From Rhabdophis nuchalis (lineage: Eukaryota > Chordata > Lepidosauria > Squamata > Natricidae), in assembly GCA_039707465.1 (NCBI GenBank), contig CM077644.1:146948962-147012961 (forward strand): 64,000 bases of DNA, read 5' to 3'. The notes below the pieces were generated by a model. The model saw nothing but the letters and a program-made list of their open reading frames with translations. It was not told where the DNA came from and did no database searches. The position numbers and the translations under genes were made by a program. Shown here piece after piece: positions 44,908 to 56,070 of the stretch; positions within the stretch are counted from its first letter, which is position 1, and the number at the start of each line of letters is the position of its first letter.

Positions 44908-44965
44908 CACTTTGGCACAGTGGTTAAGGCATCAAGTTAGTAACTGGGAGACCGGGAGTTCTAGT
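44908..44965 (+). repeat. tRNA-SINE head (third family)
   Basis: 'cacagtggttaaggcatc' and 'gggagttctagtc' match the A and B box regions of 43748. The rest is displaced by the hAT that starts at 44966. Confidence 0.65.
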
Positions 44966-45325
44966 CAGGGGTGGGATTGAAACATTTTAGCAACCAGTTC
45001 TTTGCCCAGTTGCTGGGTGGGCGTGACCATGGGGGCATGGCCTAGTCAGCTTCCTGCACCACGGTTGGGAGGGGGTATTGTCACCCTTTCCAGGCTCCAG
45101 AGGCTTTTCTTGAGCCTCCGGGAGGGTGAAAATGGCATCCCTTGGGCTCTGGAGGCGAGAAACGGGTCCATTTCCAGACTTCTAATACTTCCAGTGGGCC
45201 TATTTTTTTGCCCTCCCAGAGTCTTCACGAGGGCACTGCACTTACCTGGCATCCAAAACAGGCTGTGTGGAGACTCCTGAGAAGGGTGGGTGGGTGGGGT
45301 CAGCCAGTCCTTGCAACTACCGGTT
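44966..45325. mobile_element. hAT-like element
   Basis: Starts CAGGGGTGGGATTG, contains 'gtgggcgtgaccatgggggcatgg' and ends near 'aactaccggttg'. No TSD: the CR1 at 45330 follows directly. Confidence 0.6.
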
Positions 45326-45329
45326 GTTA

Positions 45330-45478
45330 TTCAGAAGTTGTAGGTGCTTCATCCCTGGAGGTTTTTAAGAAGAGACCCGACAGCCACTTGTCTGAAATGG
45401 TGCAGGGTTTCCTGCTTGAGCAGAGGGTTAGACTAGAAGACCTCCAAGGTCCCTTCCAGCTCTATTCTGATTGATTGA
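45330..45478 (+). mobile_element. CR1 LINE 3' end
   Basis: 'cagaagttgtaggtgcttcatccctgg' (last ORF2 codons, EVFKKRPDSHLSEMV) and 3' UTR, ending 'ctctattctgattg'. Confidence 0.88.
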
Positions 45479-47461
45479 AATGCCCATGCGGTCTCCAAGA
45501 ATAATTGAACAAATGAGGGAGGGGAGCTAGGAACTCCACCATCCAGTGTGTTTGTGTGCAAGGCCATTTACTGTCAAAGTCAGAAATCACCTAAGTGTTA
45601 AATGCGATATGAACTACAGGATAAACCCCAAGACCCTTGTTACCGTCCAGCACCAAGCTTTCCACACAGCCAAAGTCAGATGTGTTATTTCATTGCATTC
45701 TGTGTTGGGGATTTGTTACACAGCAGCAACGCCAATTCCATGCAGGGCTACAAGTTTAAAATGCAACACAAACGCCGTAATTGGTGACAAGACTATTTTC
45801 TTATCAGCGCTCCAACAATTCAATTGGAGGCTTCAGCAGTTTGCTCTTTCACCAGAGAATATGTTCTGCTCCTGCCTAATGTTTTATTCAGAAGAAGAAG
45901 CTTCTTTGACAGTTTCACACCTTCAGGCATGATTTAATTAACAGTAAGGCTATTAAGAGAAAGGCTAATAGACACAAGGAACTCTCTCTCTCTCTTGAAA
46001 TGATGTGAGTTATTCCTAAATGCCCTAATGGTGAAATTTGGGGTCATTTTCATTTTTTCTCCAATTGGTTATTATTATTAAACAGACCCAAGAAAGTAAT
46101 TACATTTCTAAATTCTGTCGTTCCAGATAAATGGATAATTCTAATGCGGTTCTGCAGTTCTTCCCACCAGTGGCTCAGGAAAGCATCCAGCAGTCAATAA
46201 CGATCAGTAAAAAGTAGAGAATTTGTACAAAATCAGAGATAGATAATGGATGTCAGGGAGTTTTAATCCACCAACATCATGTACATCTTTCCCGGCCTAT
46301 TCAGTTGTCCTGGAATTTTTAAGTCCTTTTTAAGTTCCAGAATTCTCAGTTCACTGTAGTAGCCTACTGTAGTGTCTTTGATAAGTAGCCAGGCAAGGAA
46401 AAACTGACATAGGGAATCAAATCTTTTCCACATTTAGAAACAGCTGATTGTCTTCCCAAATCAAGCTTTGTGATCATGAAATAGGATGTGATGATTGGGT
46501 GACATAACTACCAATCAAAGCATGCCAATGTCAGGAATCTCCTCCCAGTTTATATTACACAGGGTGGGGGGAAATGAGCATACAGGCTTAGAAAGAAAGG
46601 TGTAAGGAAAGTTCAGAATCCTAGGCTGGGAGGATTCTTCACAAGTGTAAGGAAAATCAGGAGAGCCATACAGTTTGAATGGGTATAAAGATTTATTGTA
46701 AGCTCAAGCACTCTATAAGTATCTGAACTACTAACAGCCAAGGGAAATTAGCGGAAGATAAGAGTAGAAGGAATTCAAGGTGGGATGGATTTAGATCTCT
46801 TGTGAGCCCGAAGGGACTCATGACTGATGACGCATTTGACCCCTACCTCAGGCTCAGCATGGTCATCTCCTGCATTCCATCTGTAGAGAGAGAATTAATA
46901 AAGATATCACCAAGGAAAGCCAGTATTAACTGGCTATAGATCCTGTTCGTAATTCTTTTTAAGTAATTTAAGATATGTCTTTGTTTCACTACATACCAAG
47001 CAATTGTGCTGTGCTGTGTCTCTACTTAACAGGCATTTGGAAACAAAAGAGAAAAACTGAAAGGAGTTTTTAATATGGACTATTTTATTTTTATAGCATT
47101 TATGCCAAAGCAAACTCAAATTAGAATACTAAATTGAATGCAATAAATGAATGAGACAATGAATGAAAGAGCCCAGTGGTTTTTTAAAATGAAAATAACA
47201 ATATAATGCACTTTTTCCCATGGCCTTGTTACAGATGCTGATTTGGAGGGGAAAAAATCTTTCGGTATTTGGCCTCAGATCATTAGCCTTTATCATTTCA
47301 TCCTTTAGCAGGGGACCACAATCACAGGAATTGATTTTGTAATAATCGGGCTAGCAAGTTCTATCTGCAAAAATAAATAAAAATTATTGGGTTCTGCAAA
47401 AATAAAACAGGGACAGAAATATTTGCAACCATATTTGTTCCACACTGGCAGAAATGCTATA
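45479..47461. other. No recognised feature
   Basis: The longest repeat-free stretch in the window. The 128-codon frame at 45546-45932 has no known domain. Two 'gtgtaaggaaa' repeats occur near 46607 and 46644. Possibly unique intergenic or intronic sequence. Confidence 0.4.
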
Positions 47462-47677
47462 GGGCTGTGATGGCGAACCTATGGCACACATGCCAGAGGT
47501 GGCACGCACAGCCCTCTCTGTGGGCATGCATACTGTTGCCAGCTGGTCTTTGCGGGCACTGGAGCATTGGAAAACAGCCTGAAAATGGCACAAGAAATGC
47601 CCCAAAACCAGCCTATTTTGGGGACTTTTGGGGCCTTTTTTGGCATTTTTGACCTTGTTTCAGTCATTTTTTGGGCT
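47462..47677. mobile_element. hAT fragment (CAGTGATGGCGAACC family)
   Basis: Starts 'gctgtgatggcgaacctatggcac' with the family interior 'gaggtggcacgcac'. It lacks the right end because the PLE begins at about 47678. Confidence 0.7.
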
Positions 47678-48329
47678 GCACAGATCAACTCTGTAGCCAA
47701 GACCCTCATCTCCAGAACCAAACACCTAGCCGACAAAGACCAGCTGAAAACTGAATTACACACTCTCACAAACATTAATCTCCAACGGATTCCAAAGAAA
47801 AGCAATTACCAACCTAATCCAAAAGGAGACACCCCCAAGAACCGAGACACAGAACAGGACAGCGGCATCACCCTCCTCCCTTACATCAAAGGGATCACCA
47901 ATAAAATCAGCAAAATTCTCCACAAGCACAATATCAAGACAGCCTTCAACACTGACCAAAAAATAGCCAACATCTTAAGGAACCCCAAAGACAAGGTCCA
48001 GCTAGAAAACCAAGGAGTCTACGAAATACTATGCAAAATCTGCCCTGCAACATACATAGGACAAACTAAATAGCAGAATAAATCCATGCATCGCATCACA
48101 CAAGAACACAGTAAGAAAAAACAAAAAAACCTCCTCCCTACCAGCACCTAAAGCTACAGGACATGAGATTGATTTTGAAGGAACCAAATTAATGTCCAAA
48201 ACTGAACACTTCAACAAGAGAATAATGATGGAAGCCATCGAAATAGAGAAACACCCCCATAACATGAATAAAAATGATGATACCTCCCACCTACCAGACA
48301 TCTGGAAACCAGCTCTAGTCAACAAATGA
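47678..48329 (+). pseudogene. PLE GIY-YIG endonuclease, broken
   Basis: Codons for LISRTKHLADKDQL, then LLPYIKGITNKISKILHKHN (the linker typical of PLEs), then GVYEILCKICPATYIGQTK (the GIY-YIG motif). A TAG at 48070-48072 follows at once. The frame then degenerates, but 48162-48329 is open again: GHEIDFEGTKLMSKTEHF...HLPDIWKPALVNK to the natural stop. The domain nicks target DNA for PLE insertion. The open frame upstream to 47567 is hAT-derived read-through. Confidence 0.85.
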
Positions 48330-48665
48330 GCCCCGCCCACCACCCAGGCCATTACAATACAAAAGAACAATGAACACACAGCCAGCACCAATCTACCAAT
48401 CATGATACAACTACACAGCCAATCAACCCACTCACAGCAACAAAGCCAGCACTCCACCCCCCCACCCCCGACCAAGATTTATAGAAAGATGGCAGCTCCG
48501 AAGCCGAAAACACCAGCCTGAAGATGGTGAGTGAGACCTCACCGAAACATTGCCAAGACAATCTCAATCTTACATGGGAAAAGACCCGAATACAACAAGA
48601 CCAGCAAACCTACATCCGTGAAAATCTACGAAAACATACACACACACACACTCACACACACACAC
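47678..48665 (+). mobile_element. Penelope-like element family 1, 3' half
   Basis: The C-terminal coding region (GIY-YIG) is followed by a noncoding end that also occurs reversed at 20815-21165, with an (AC)n terminus at 48640-48665. The RT domain is absent, so it is 5'-truncated. A hammerhead-like core lies at 48518-48551. Confidence 0.85.
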
Positions 48666-49900
48666 AAGCTCCATTTACAGTCCTGTCTTAACTCCTTTTG
48701 AGAGAGCCAGGAGAATTAGCCCCTGCCTTACCTCCATGGAAAGAAAACATCATAGGTGAGGGGCAACAACCAAGAAGGCTGTCTTCCTAAACCCCACCAG
48801 AATTTGGAATTTTAACTGTTGGGCTCTGCCACATACCTTCCCTGCCTGATGGGTTGGGATGGTGTAATGGGATGAATGGGTTCATCACCTTGTCCACGTT
48901 CCTTTTCAAAACATCCAAGTTCAATGTGATCACTAGATTTCATGATGCTGATTCCCTTGTATGAGTATGCTCTGAGTGAAAGATCCAGCTGCTTAAAAAG
49001 TTGTCTCAGCTGATGGGAAACTAGTCTAGAACTCCAACTCTACCTAGGAAATGTGTGCTGGTCAGACAAATTGGATGGGGACCTTTTAGTTGCTATCATA
49101 CACCAGCAAAGACTTCTACTCAACTAGATATTGGAGGTCACACAGTATAGCTTTACTTCTTGAAATAACATTCTCAGCTTTGATATGGGCAGAAAGTGCC
49201 AGATTTCCTGAAGCACAGCTCATGGCAACTCCACAGAAGTCCAATGGGAATTAACAATTTAGAGGACTATAACACCTCTTAGTTTTGATTTAAAGGAAAT
49301 GTATCACATTTTCCATCACATGTAGAAGAGGTAAAGCTGTATACTTTTAATAATCTCCAGAGTTGAATAAGCTTTGGTCACAGAAACCAAGTATGAGGTT
49401 GAGTTAAGGGAGCGACTTGTTATGTTAAATTAACTTGATGACCTATCATTCTTTTCAAGAACTCTTCCATGACTCAGAAAGACAAGAACTAATTTCTGAT
49501 AACTGATACCTTATCAAGAGATAATTGCAATTTTCCACTTTGATTTACAATGGATAGAAATATTTATGGACAGTTTTCGATCTGGCTAATTGAGTAAAGC
49601 TAGAGCATGTTTTTTTTCCCCTCTCAAATGCTTTGAACTGAAATTTATTCAATAAAACCAGATGGAGACAATTGAGTTAATTTAAAAAAATATCAGCTCT
49701 TGGCTAAAACTACAATTGCTTTTTAACATTGGAGCATCCTTTAAAATATTAAATCTTCAGTTGAGCAAAAAGTATGTCAAGGATGAGAAAACATTTGTAC
49801 TGTATCTCACAATACAGTTTTTCTCTGATTAATGTTTTTAACTTAGTTTCAACTATGTTATTAACATAGAAAATAAATCCTATTGAACACTCAGGAATAT
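48666..49900. other. No recognised feature
   Basis: No coding region or repeat recognised. Confidence 0.4.
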
Positions 49901-50017
49901 ATAGGTGAAACTCGAAAAATTAGAATATCGTGCAAAAGTTCATTTATTTCAGTAATGCAACTTAAAAGGTGAAACTAATATACTGTATGAAATAAGACTC
50001 ATTACATGCAAAGCAAG

Positions 50018-50397
50018 TGTCAGCCTTCGCTTTGCCGCTTGCTTGGCTGCCATGGAAACGGGGAGGGTGGGGTTATGGGGTTAACTATGAGTGCTGGTGG
50101 AAGATGGTACGGGCCAGTGTTATCTCAAACCTAACGGTATCACATTCCATTCTGATGATGGCGTTGGACGTGAGGCCCACCTGATGTCCTGGAGGAATCT
50201 GCATTGGACACTGTTGTAGGGGCATGGGTTATTGGGGTTGGCTTAAGCTTTGATATACACGCTTTGCGCCTAAACTAGTCACTTCCTGCTTGACCTTCGT
50301 TTGCTGTTCTTCTGTATTCAGTAAAAGTAACCTTATTCATTCTAAACTATGATTAAGTGTGGTCTTTCTTGAGTATTCGAAGAAGCGAACCCTGACA
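50018..50397 (+). mobile_element. Solo LTR, 380 bp, inside Tc1 TIR
   Basis: Begins TGTCAGCCTTCG and ends AACCCTGACA with a perfect 5-bp TSD, GCAAG (50013-50017 and 50398-50402). The undisrupted partner TIR reads 'aaagcaagatatttc' at this position, confirming the insertion. TATA-like 'gatatacacg' near 50251. No coding region. Confidence 0.95.
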
Positions 50398-50569
50398 GCA
50401 AGATAGTTCAAACTGTGATTTGTCAAAATTGTGATGATTATGATGTATAGCTCATGTAAACCCCAAATCCACAATCTCAGAAAATTATAATATTACATGC
50501 AATCAATAAAACAAGGATTGTGCATAGAACAATATCGGACCTCTAAAATGTATAAGCATGCATATGTAC

Positions 50570-50850
50570 TCAGTACTTGGTTTGGGCCCCTTTTGCAGCA
50601 ATTTCTGCCTCAATGCGGCGTGGCATGGAAGCTATCAGACTGTTGCACTGCTGAGATGCTATGGAAGACCAGCGGCCTTCCTTCAATAGCGGCCTTCAGC
50701 TCTTCTGCATTGTTCGGTCTCATGTCTCTCATCTTTCTCTTGGCAATGCCCCATAGATTCTCTATGGGGTTCAGGTCAGGTGAGTTTGCTGGCCCAGTAA
50801 TCCCACAGTCATTGAACCAGGTTTTGGTGCTTTGTTCTATGCACAATCCT
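50570..50850 (-). pseudogene. Tc1 transposase C-terminal fragment, frameshifted
   Basis: Minus-strand codons include SPDLNPIENLWGIAKRK, the conserved block around the last catalytic acidic residue of DD34E Tc1 transposases. EELKAAIEGR follows, then a frameshift near 50680, then SMPRRIEAEIAAKGAQTKY to the natural stop. The DNA-binding and first catalytic regions are missing. Confidence 0.88.
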
Positions 50851-51109
50851 TGTTTTAGTGACTGCATGTAATATTCTAATTTTCTGAGATTATGGATTTG
50901 GGGTTTTCATGAGCTGTATGTCATAATCATCACAATTATGACAAATCACAGCTTGAAATATCTTGCTTTACATGTAATGAGTCTTATCTCATATATTAGT
51001 TTCACCTTTTAAGTTGCATTATTGAAATAAATGAACTTTTGCATGATATTCTAATTTTTCGAGTTTCACCTATACTTGATTATTGTGGGATTATAGTAGA
51101 AAAAATGCT

Positions 51110-51262
51110 CTTGTTTGTTTGTTTTTTAACAAAACTTGGGAAAAGTGAGCATAGCTATACTTTCTTTTGCTGTTTCTGCAAACTACTTTGTTCTGTTTTC
51201 TGGTTCTCGTTGTTATTTTCAGATACATTGCTATGTATATGAAAATGATATACATCATAAAA
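51110..51262 (+). repeat. Unclassified dispersed repeat, copy 1
   Basis: Matches 55008-55160 in reverse orientation: 'aaacttgggaa', 'ctgcaaactactttgttctgttttc' and 'atgtatatgaaaatgatatacatca'. Class unknown. Confidence 0.6.
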
Positions 51263-51525
51263 TGATAGAGAACACAATGCTTCAGGGACCTTTCCGGTAA
51301 AGAGCAAGCCACATATTCCTTTTTTCTTTTATGTATGGAACTTTTAAACAGGAATAGATACATAAGAAAATATGGGGAGGGAATAAGAGAGAATAATATC
51401 ACATTAACATTATATCCACATCTTATAGGCCCTGGTTTATCTTTCCCACTATTTCCGTACTTCACTGTCGGTTTGGTCTTGTGTTTTGCCAATGTTTTCT
51501 GCTTTCATTGATATGATGCATATTG

Positions 51526-52072
51526 AAAACTGCATACAGTTTTGGTTGCCACGATGTAGAAAAGACGTGGAGACTCTGGAAAAAGTGCAGAGAAGAGCAA
51601 CCAAGATGATTAGGGGACTGGAGGCTAAAACATGTGAAGAACGGTTGCAGGAGCTGGGTATGTCTAGTTTGATGAAGAGAAGGACCAGGGGAGACATGAT
51701 AGCAGTGTTCCGTTATCTCAGAGGGTGCCACAAAGAAGAGGGAGTCAAACTATTCTCCAAGGCACCTGGGGGCAGGACAAGAAGCAATGGGTGGAAACTA
51801 ATCAAGGAGAAAAGCAACTTAGAACTAAGGAGAAATTTCCTGACAGTTAGAACAATTAACCTCTGGAACAGCTTGCCTCCAGAAGTTGTGAATGCCCCAA
51901 CCCTGGAAGTCTTTAAGAAGATGTTAGATAGCCATTTGTCTGAAATGGTATAGGGTTCCTGCCCACACAGAGGGTTGGACTAGAAGGCCTACAAGGTCCC
52001 TTCCAACTATGCTATTGTATTCTATTGTATTGTATTGTATTGTGTTGTGTTGTGTTGTGTTGTGTTGTATTG
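51526..52072 (+). mobile_element. CR1 LINE 3' end with expanded (TATTG)n tail
   Basis: An open frame to 51953 encodes the last ~145 residues of CR1 ORF2 (CIQFWLPRCRKDVE... FKKMLDSHLSEMV), nearly the same as 32310-32731. The 3' UTR and a TATTG/TGTTG tail follow (52010-52072). Confidence 0.92.
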
Positions 52073-52142
52073 ATAATCTGTCATTTCTCTATAGAAGATG
52101 AAGCAAAGCCTAGGGGTGGAATCAAGAGAAGACAGCCTAGAT

Positions 52143-52545
52143 CGGTGATGGCGAACCTTTTCAACACCAAGTGCCAAAAAGGTTGCATGCAAACATTATC
52201 TGCACACACACATACTCATCAGGGCCACGCTCTGGAAAAACCAAACTTCCGGGTTCTAGCACATATGCATGCCTGAAGATCAGCTGGCCAGCACGCATGC
52301 ACAGGGCGGTTTTCAGTACTGCCATGCACGCAAAGGGATTGTGCTCTGGAAAAGCTGAACTTCTGGGTTCTGGCATGCATGCACACCAACAATCAGCTGG
52401 CGAAGCACACTGCCACGCGTGTGAAGGACAGCTGATTGTTGCATGCACATGTGCGCCAGGAACCCAGAAGAGAAACAGGCAAGGCCATGCGTGCCAGGCT
52501 TCATGTGCCACTTTGGGCACGCATGCCATAGGTTCACCATCACGT
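52143..52545. mobile_element. Non-autonomous hAT element
   Basis: Ends CGGTGATGGCGAACC and GGTTCACCATCACG are flanked by GCCTAGAT (52135-52142) and CCCTAGAT (52546-52553). Family of 11560-11932. Noncoding. Confidence 0.85.
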
Positions 52546-52810
52546 CCCTAGATCGTTATGTGTCCACAAATGCTCCACGTCCATCTCCTCTTGAATTCTG
52601 TTGACTCTTATATTATTATTATTTATTATTTATTTATTAAATTTATATCCCGCCCTTCTCCACAGAGGACCCAGAGCGGCGCACAGGAAATTTAAAAAAC
52701 ATACAAAATACAATAAATATAATTTTAAAAACTATTAAATAAACGTATCCTGTGCTAAAACCAAATTTTAAAAACCCAATTTAAAACTATCTAAAAGTCC
52801 CCATGGGAGG

Positions 52811-53791
52811 TTAGGCTAGGCCGGCTTGTTGAAACAAATATGTCTTAAGACATTGGCGGAAGAGGCGGAGGTCGGTGATGGTACGTAATTCAGGGGGCAG
52901 GTCATTGCAGAGGGCTGGCCCCGCCACAGAGAAGGCTCTGCCCCTGGGTGTTGCCAGTCGGCACTGTCCGGCCGACGGCACCCTGAGGAGGCCCTCTCTG
53001 TGGGAGTGTATCGGTCTAAGGGATGTGTGGGGCAGGAGGCGGTCTCGCATATAACTAGGCCCCGAGCCATGGAGCGCTTTAAAGATAGTTGTCAAAACCT
53101 TGAAGCGCACTCGAAAGGCCACAGGAAGCCAATGCAGCTCGCGCAGGATCGGTGTTATGTGGGAGCACCTAATGACTCCCATAATCACCCGCGCGGCTGC
53201 GTTTTGGACTAGCTGTAGCTTTCGAGTGCACCTCAATGGAAGCCCCATGTAGAGAGCATTACAATAGTCGAGTCGGGATGTCACGAGAGCTTGAGTGACT
53301 GTGCGAAGGGCAGCCCGGTCCAGTAAGGGGCGCAATTGGTGCATCAGGTGTACCTGAAGAAACGCCCCCCTGGCCACGGCTGCCACATGGTCCTCCATGG
53401 ACAGCCGGGAATCCAGGAGGACACCCAAATTGCGCGCCCTCTCCACGGGGGCCAGTGTTTCGCCCCCAATGGCCAGAGTTGGAATAATCTGGCTGAACCG
53501 GGGTGCCGGAAACCACAGCCACTCAGTCTTGGCAGGGTTGAGCTTAAGTTTGTTACCACCCATCCAGATCCGTACGGCCTCCAGACACCGGGACAGCACT
53601 TCGGCGGCATCGTTGGGGTGGTTTGGGGTGGATATGTACAGCTGGGTGTCATCAGCGTACAGATGGTACTCCACCCCAAAACCACGGATGATCTCACCCA
53701 GCGGCTTCATATATGTGTTGAAAAGGAGGGGCCCCTGAGGGACCCCACATAGGAGAGGCCTCGAGGTTGACCTCTGCCCTCCCGTCAACAC
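52811..53791 (-). pseudogene. L2 ORF2, catalytic RT to C-terminus
   Basis: 326 codons: LCGVPQGPLLFN, catalytic YHLYADDTQLYIS, thumb (NPAKTEWLWFPA), [32 protein letters not shown] and C-terminal LKTYLFQQAGLA. The usual GVPQG-S-V-L-S/G-P loop is three codons short, a small in-frame deletion at a motif next to the active site. It is out of frame with the upstream part. Confidence 0.88.
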
Positions 53792-54705
53792 ATATTGCGA
53801 CCGACCAGAGAGGTAGGATGAGAACCTCCCAGCCCCAACCCCCCCAGTCGGTGCAATAGGATACCATGGTCAATGGTATCAAAAGCCGCCGAGAGGTCTA
53901 ATAGGACTAGGATAGAGGAATAACCTCTATCCCGCGCCCTCCAGAGATCATCAACCAACGCGACCAATGCCGTCTCGGTGCTGTGACCGGGTCGGAAGCC
54001 GGACTGGCGCGGGTCTAGATAATCAACTTCCTCCAGGTGTCGCGGAAACTGTTGGGCTACCACACTCTCTACAACCTTCATTAAAAAGTGAAGGTTGGAG
54101 ACTGGACGATAGTTCTCTAGTAAAGCTGGGTCCAGGGACGGCTTCTTGAGGAGGGGCCTCACTACCGCCTCTTTCAAGACGGCAGGTAAGGACCCCTCAC
54201 TCAAAGATGCGTTGACAATGCCCTGGAGCCAGCCTTGTGTCGTCTCCCAGGATGCCAGTACAAGCCAGGAGGGACACGGATCCAATAAACATGTGGTCGC
54301 CCTAAGCTTCCTTGACAGCCTGTCCATATCCTCGGTGGTAACAAAGTCAAACTCCTCCCAAGAAGGAACCTCAAGACTAGTCTCGGACAGTCCCACAGGA
54401 CCACTGTCGATGGAGGGTAGCTCATTCCGAATCCGAGTGATTTTCTCCTGCAGATAAATCCCAAATTCCTCTGCTCGCCCTTGCAGAGGGGCTTCCCGCG
54501 GCCTCTGATGGAGGAGGAAGCGGGTCACCCCAAACAGGGCGGCAGGGTGGTTATCTGCGGAAGCAATAAGGGTGGCACAATACTCACGTTTGGCCACTCT
54601 TATCGCCACTAAATAAGCCCTAATATGGGTTCTCACTAGTGTTCGGTCGGCTTCGGAGCGAGAGGATCTCCATCTGCTCTCTAGGCATCTCTTGTGGCGC
54701 TTCAT
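53785..54705 (-). pseudogene. L2 ORF2, N-terminal RT part
   Basis: 306 codons that include [45 protein letters not shown] and [20 protein letters not shown] (first catalytic Asp). A frameshift near 53790 separates it from the catalytic YADD part. An upstream stop (RPLLRR then stop, near 54745) cuts the link to preceding ORF2 codons, which are recognisable to about 54860. Confidence 0.88.
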
Positions 54706-54870
54706 CCCCCGAAGCTCCTCAGTGAACCAAGGAGCCTGGGTGATTCATCGCCGCAAGAGAGGCCGCAAGGGCGCGATTCGGTCCAAGGCCCCCGTGGCCG
54801 CACTTAACCATGCGGCCACTAGGTCCTCAGTCGAATCGCGGGGCAGGGTCACAGGAATTGGCCCATATTT

Positions 54871-55000
54871 AGTGCTGGGCACTGGTTGACTAGATTTTTG
54901 TGTATAAGCTTGAGCAATAAATCTTAACTGGAACTTAATGCGGGGTCCTGATTCTTTGTGCCCGATAGCCTCTGTTTCTCAATTCATGGACATTGAGTTA
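54871..55000 (+). repeat. Unclassified dispersed repeat (copy of 9958)
   Basis: 'gtgtataagcttgagcaataaa', 'aacttaatgcggggtcctgatt' and 'cctctgtttctc' appear uninterrupted here, whereas a CR1 splits the copy at 9958-10590. Confidence 0.55.
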
Positions 55001-55007
55001 TCTATCA

Positions 55008-55160
55008 ACTCATGATGTACATCATTTTCATATACATAACACTATATATGAAAATAGCAATGGGAACAAGAAAATAGAACAAAATAGTTTGTAGAAATAG
55101 CAAAAAAATATTAAAATGATAGCTGTGCCCCAATCTTCCCAAGTTTTTTTTTTTAAAAAA
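55008..55160 (-). repeat. Unclassified dispersed repeat, copy 2
   Basis: Reverse-oriented homologue of 51110-51262, including 'gtacatcattttcatatacat' and 'aaatagtttgtagaaatagc'. Confidence 0.6.
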
Positions 55161-55206
55161 CCACACCCTGGAAGTTGTGGAAGTCATCAAGATCAATGAT
55201 AGCACG

Positions 55207-56070
55207 GCTTCCGGTTCCGGCTCCAGCAGCAACGGGCGAGCCTGGGGCTCGCTCGCCGCTTTGTTGCCTTTTCTGCCCCCCCACGGGAGCGAGACTCTCC
55301 GGTTACCGGAGGTCTCCCGTAGGGTCAGCTCGGAGGAGACGTTTCTCCTCACGGCGGTGGGGAGAGCGATCCCCTCCGCGACCTAGGTGAGGAGGAACAT
55401 GCTGCGGGGGGTTCTCCCTTCGCCAACGGCTGTCGGCGCCATTCTCTTCAATGTAGAGGGCTGAGCGGAAGAGATCGGAAGGTCTGCCGAGGCTTCAGCT
55501 GCAAGGGAGAGTGAGTTTTAAAAGACCTTTTTTTCCTTGCTGCCAGCCAGGCTGAACGGACTGGGAGGGGGGTGTTTGTTTTTAAAAAAAAACCCTCGGA
55601 CTTAAGCGGCACTTAAAAATGGCTTCTCTGCTAGAGAAAGCGGAAATCTTAAATCCGGACTGTCTCTAACAAGGGAAAGTGGTATGCGGCTACTTGCAAC
55701 ATTGTTTCTAGGTCTGGCTGGTTAAAAATTTTGTTTATTTTTCTACTTTCTCCTCTGGGCTCTGAGATGGGCGGTGGAAAGTGGCTTTTCTCTGTCCCTG
55801 CCTGACTATTTTAACTATGGAAAATTCCCAGCGTCTCTTTACAAGTGGGACTCTCTCTGGATATTAATGAAGAATTTTTTTCTTGTTGGATTTGTGATTC
55901 CTTTCTGGATTACCTTCGTTATTATAACTATTGAGCTGGAAAATTGTCTCTCTCTTGGTTCCTGAATTTTACAACGTTTCAACCTTGATCTGAACTTTTG
56001 GCTCCCGGTTAATCTCACCAACCCCACCCTGAAAACGCCATTTTGGTGGCACTGACTTTAACAGTTAATC
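55207..56070 (+). promoter_or_regulatory. 5' UTR of HAL1-like copy 1
   Basis: The first ~180 bp are GC- and CpG-rich ('gcttccggttccggctcc'), and about 860 bp precede ORF1. By analogy with L1 this should include the internal promoter. No specific site was located. Confidence 0.5.

Larger units (their letters stand above)
49904..51070 (-). mobile_element. Tc1/mariner deletion derivative with ~240-bp TIRs
   Basis: Ends GGTGAAACTCGAAAAATTAG and its complement are flanked by TA. The left TIR is 49904-50533 with a 380-bp LTR removed; the right TIR is about 50833-51070. Between them only the C-terminal part of a Tc1 transposase remains, on the minus strand. Confidence 0.88.
52615..54870 (-). mobile_element. 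L2 LINE, RT to 3' end
   Basis: The longest L2 copy here, in minus orientation. A TTTA/TTAT tail lies near 52612-52645. It contains the 3' UTR and about 2 kb of ORF2. The 5' end falls after the endonuclease, where a dispersed repeat begins at about 54871. Confidence 0.9.

Noticed and set aside
44908..44965. Possible tRNA gene (A and B boxes)
   Set aside because: The boxes belong to tRNA-derived SINE heads. No cloverleaf with an acceptor stem was found.
45546..45932. 128-codon open frame in a repeat-free stretch
   Set aside because: No recognisable family, and no codon or splice evidence that I could weigh. Left as unannotated sequence.
47567..47677. N-terminal part of the open frame leading into the PLE
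   Set aside because: These codons lie in a hAT fragment. The PLE similarity begins only after about 47678.
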